From Myxococcota bacterium (GTDB lineage: Bacteria > Myxococcota_A > Polyangia > JAAYKL01), in the NCBI GenBank assembly GCA_030065855.1, contig JASJCT010000016.1:55021-119020 (forward strand): DNA of 64,000 nucleotides, written 5' to 3'. The position numbers and the translations under genes were made by a program. Positions 63,436 to 64,000 of the stretch are shown piece by piece (the first letter of the stretch is position 1; each line of letters begins with the position of its first letter). Under the pieces are notes generated by a model, which was not told the origin of the DNA, did no database searches, and saw nothing but the letters and a program-made list of their open reading frames with translations.

Positions 63436-63720
63436 ATGTGGGATGAAAAACAATTCATGAACAGCTGGATGGGGATGGCAAGAACCTCGTTCGAGACCGG
63501 AAAGCGCTCGTTGGATAGCTTTGCCGAGCAGACTGAGAAAGCAATGGACCTTGCGCTCAAAAATGCCGACATACTCCGCGACGAGACACGCAAGATGTAC
63601 AATACATGGGCTGAGAACAACAAGAATCTTCGCCAAATGTACCAGAAGGCGTTTGAAGACGGCCTGAATACCATCGAGCAGCAATTTACCACCAAGGGCA
63701 AATCACCTGGTGGCAAGTAG
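63436..63720 (+). CDS. Second phasin-like granule-associated protein
   Basis: A 94-residue helical protein similar to the preceding one (SFETGKRSLDSFAEQTEKAM ... EDGLNTIEQQF). ATG 63436 (MWDEKQF) is taken because GGAG lies about 11 bases upstream, not the frame start at 63409. It is the last recognised gene of the PHA operon. Confidence 0.75.
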   Translation: MWDEKQFMNSWMGMARTSFETGKRSLDSFAEQTEKAMDLALKNADILRDETRKMYNTWAENNKNLRQMYQKAFEDGLNTIEQQFTTKGKSPGGK

Positions 63721-63802
63721 CACCCGCTTTCAACCCCCGCGAGCCAGCCGCACCATCTGAACTACCAATAATCATCGAATAAAATCATTGGTTGTTTACA
63801 AT

Positions 63803-63976
63803 CCCCAGGGTATTGCCGCAAAGCGGTAAAGGAATATAGCCTGGGGTTTCCAACCCCAGGGCTAATTCGAAGGAGTAAACCACTGGCCTGCCAGTGGTAT
63901 GAACAATGGCTACGCCAGTGATTAGTGGGAGCAAGAGCAGGTATTCCCCCTTCGACGAAGGGGGTTAGGGGGATTT
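63803..63976. repeat. Cluster of palindromic intergenic repeats at the right edge
   Basis: CCCCAGG (63803-63809)...CCTGGGG (63840-63846) and CCTGGGG-TTTCCAA-CCCCAGG, then CCACTGGCC-TG-CCAGTGG (63880-63897), then CCCCCTTCGACGAAGGGGG-T-TAGGGGGATTTT (63945-63976). The last matches the core of the element at 835. The downstream context lies outside the window. Confidence 0.7.
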
Positions 63977-64000
63977 TTAAACGTCCAATTGTCCTTTTTG

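Overview
The window looks like chromosomal DNA of a Gram-negative bacterium of the myxobacterial/deltaproteobacterial type (Myxococcota-like). This is inferred from several traits together: lipoproteins whose lipobox is followed by long Asp-Thr or Asp-Ser repeats and Cys-rich modules, a class II HMG-CoA reductase, a class III PHA synthase, a split F0 operon, and many two-component and radical-SAM genes. A complete de novo menaquinone operon suggests respiration on low-potential quinones. No phage, transposase or CRISPR array was seen.

Layout. 1-0.9 kb: the 3' part of a MerR/B12-binding (CarH-like) regulator. 0.9-1.9 kb: an FMN oxidoreductase. 2.2-6.6 kb: three repeat-linker lipoproteins. The first has an in-frame TGA exactly where a thioredoxin-fold protein would have its first active-site Cys, and I read it as a selenoprotein. 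The other two are tandem SUMF1-fold paralogues. 6.6-13.3 kb: a tightly coupled minus-strand men operon, menF-menD-menH-menA-menE-menC, with an 81-bp palindromic repeat inserted in frame in menD. 13.4-17.9 kb: VanZ, DUF151 nuclease, miaB, PilZ, a zinc-ribbon-like protein, a small HTH protein and a cyclophilin. 18-19.7 kb: atpZ-atpI-atpB-atpE, whose c subunit carries a sodium-type ligand set. 20-28 kb: an RpoH-like sigma factor, periplasmic proteins, tRNA-CAU next to metG, trmL and ribF.

28.3-34.5 kb: tRNA-Pro, a REC-XRE regulator with its histidine kinase, then a plus-strand operon (lipoprotein, HMG-CoA reductase, M48 protease, Hsp33-like chaperone, lipoprotein). 34.5-36 kb: an SDR dehydrogenase and a TetR regulator, each preceded by an operator-like palindrome. 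36-42 kb: a secreted beta-propeller protein, a histidine kinase, an unknown membrane protein and a Fic protein. 43-47 kb: TlpA-like thioredoxin, ndk, glyA, plsC. 47-53.3 kb: three tandem Cys-rich paralogous lipoproteins followed by a B12-type radical SAM enzyme. 53.4-54.6 kb: an AAA/DUF4143 ATPase.

54.6-58.9 kb: a four-gene translationally coupled operon consisting of a protein with a cytoplasmic-leader-like N-terminus, an internal lipobox and a Cys-rich C-terminus, two SPASM radical SAM enzymes, and a sulfatase-fold hydrolase with Thr at the nucleophile position. It resembles a peptide/lipoprotein modification system that I cannot match to a described one. 59-64 kb: a diguanylate cyclase and then a polyhydroxyalkanoate operon (phaE, phaC with a basic histone-like tail, an R-hydratase, two phasin-like proteins). 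Several families of GC-rich palindromic intergenic repeats are scattered through the window.
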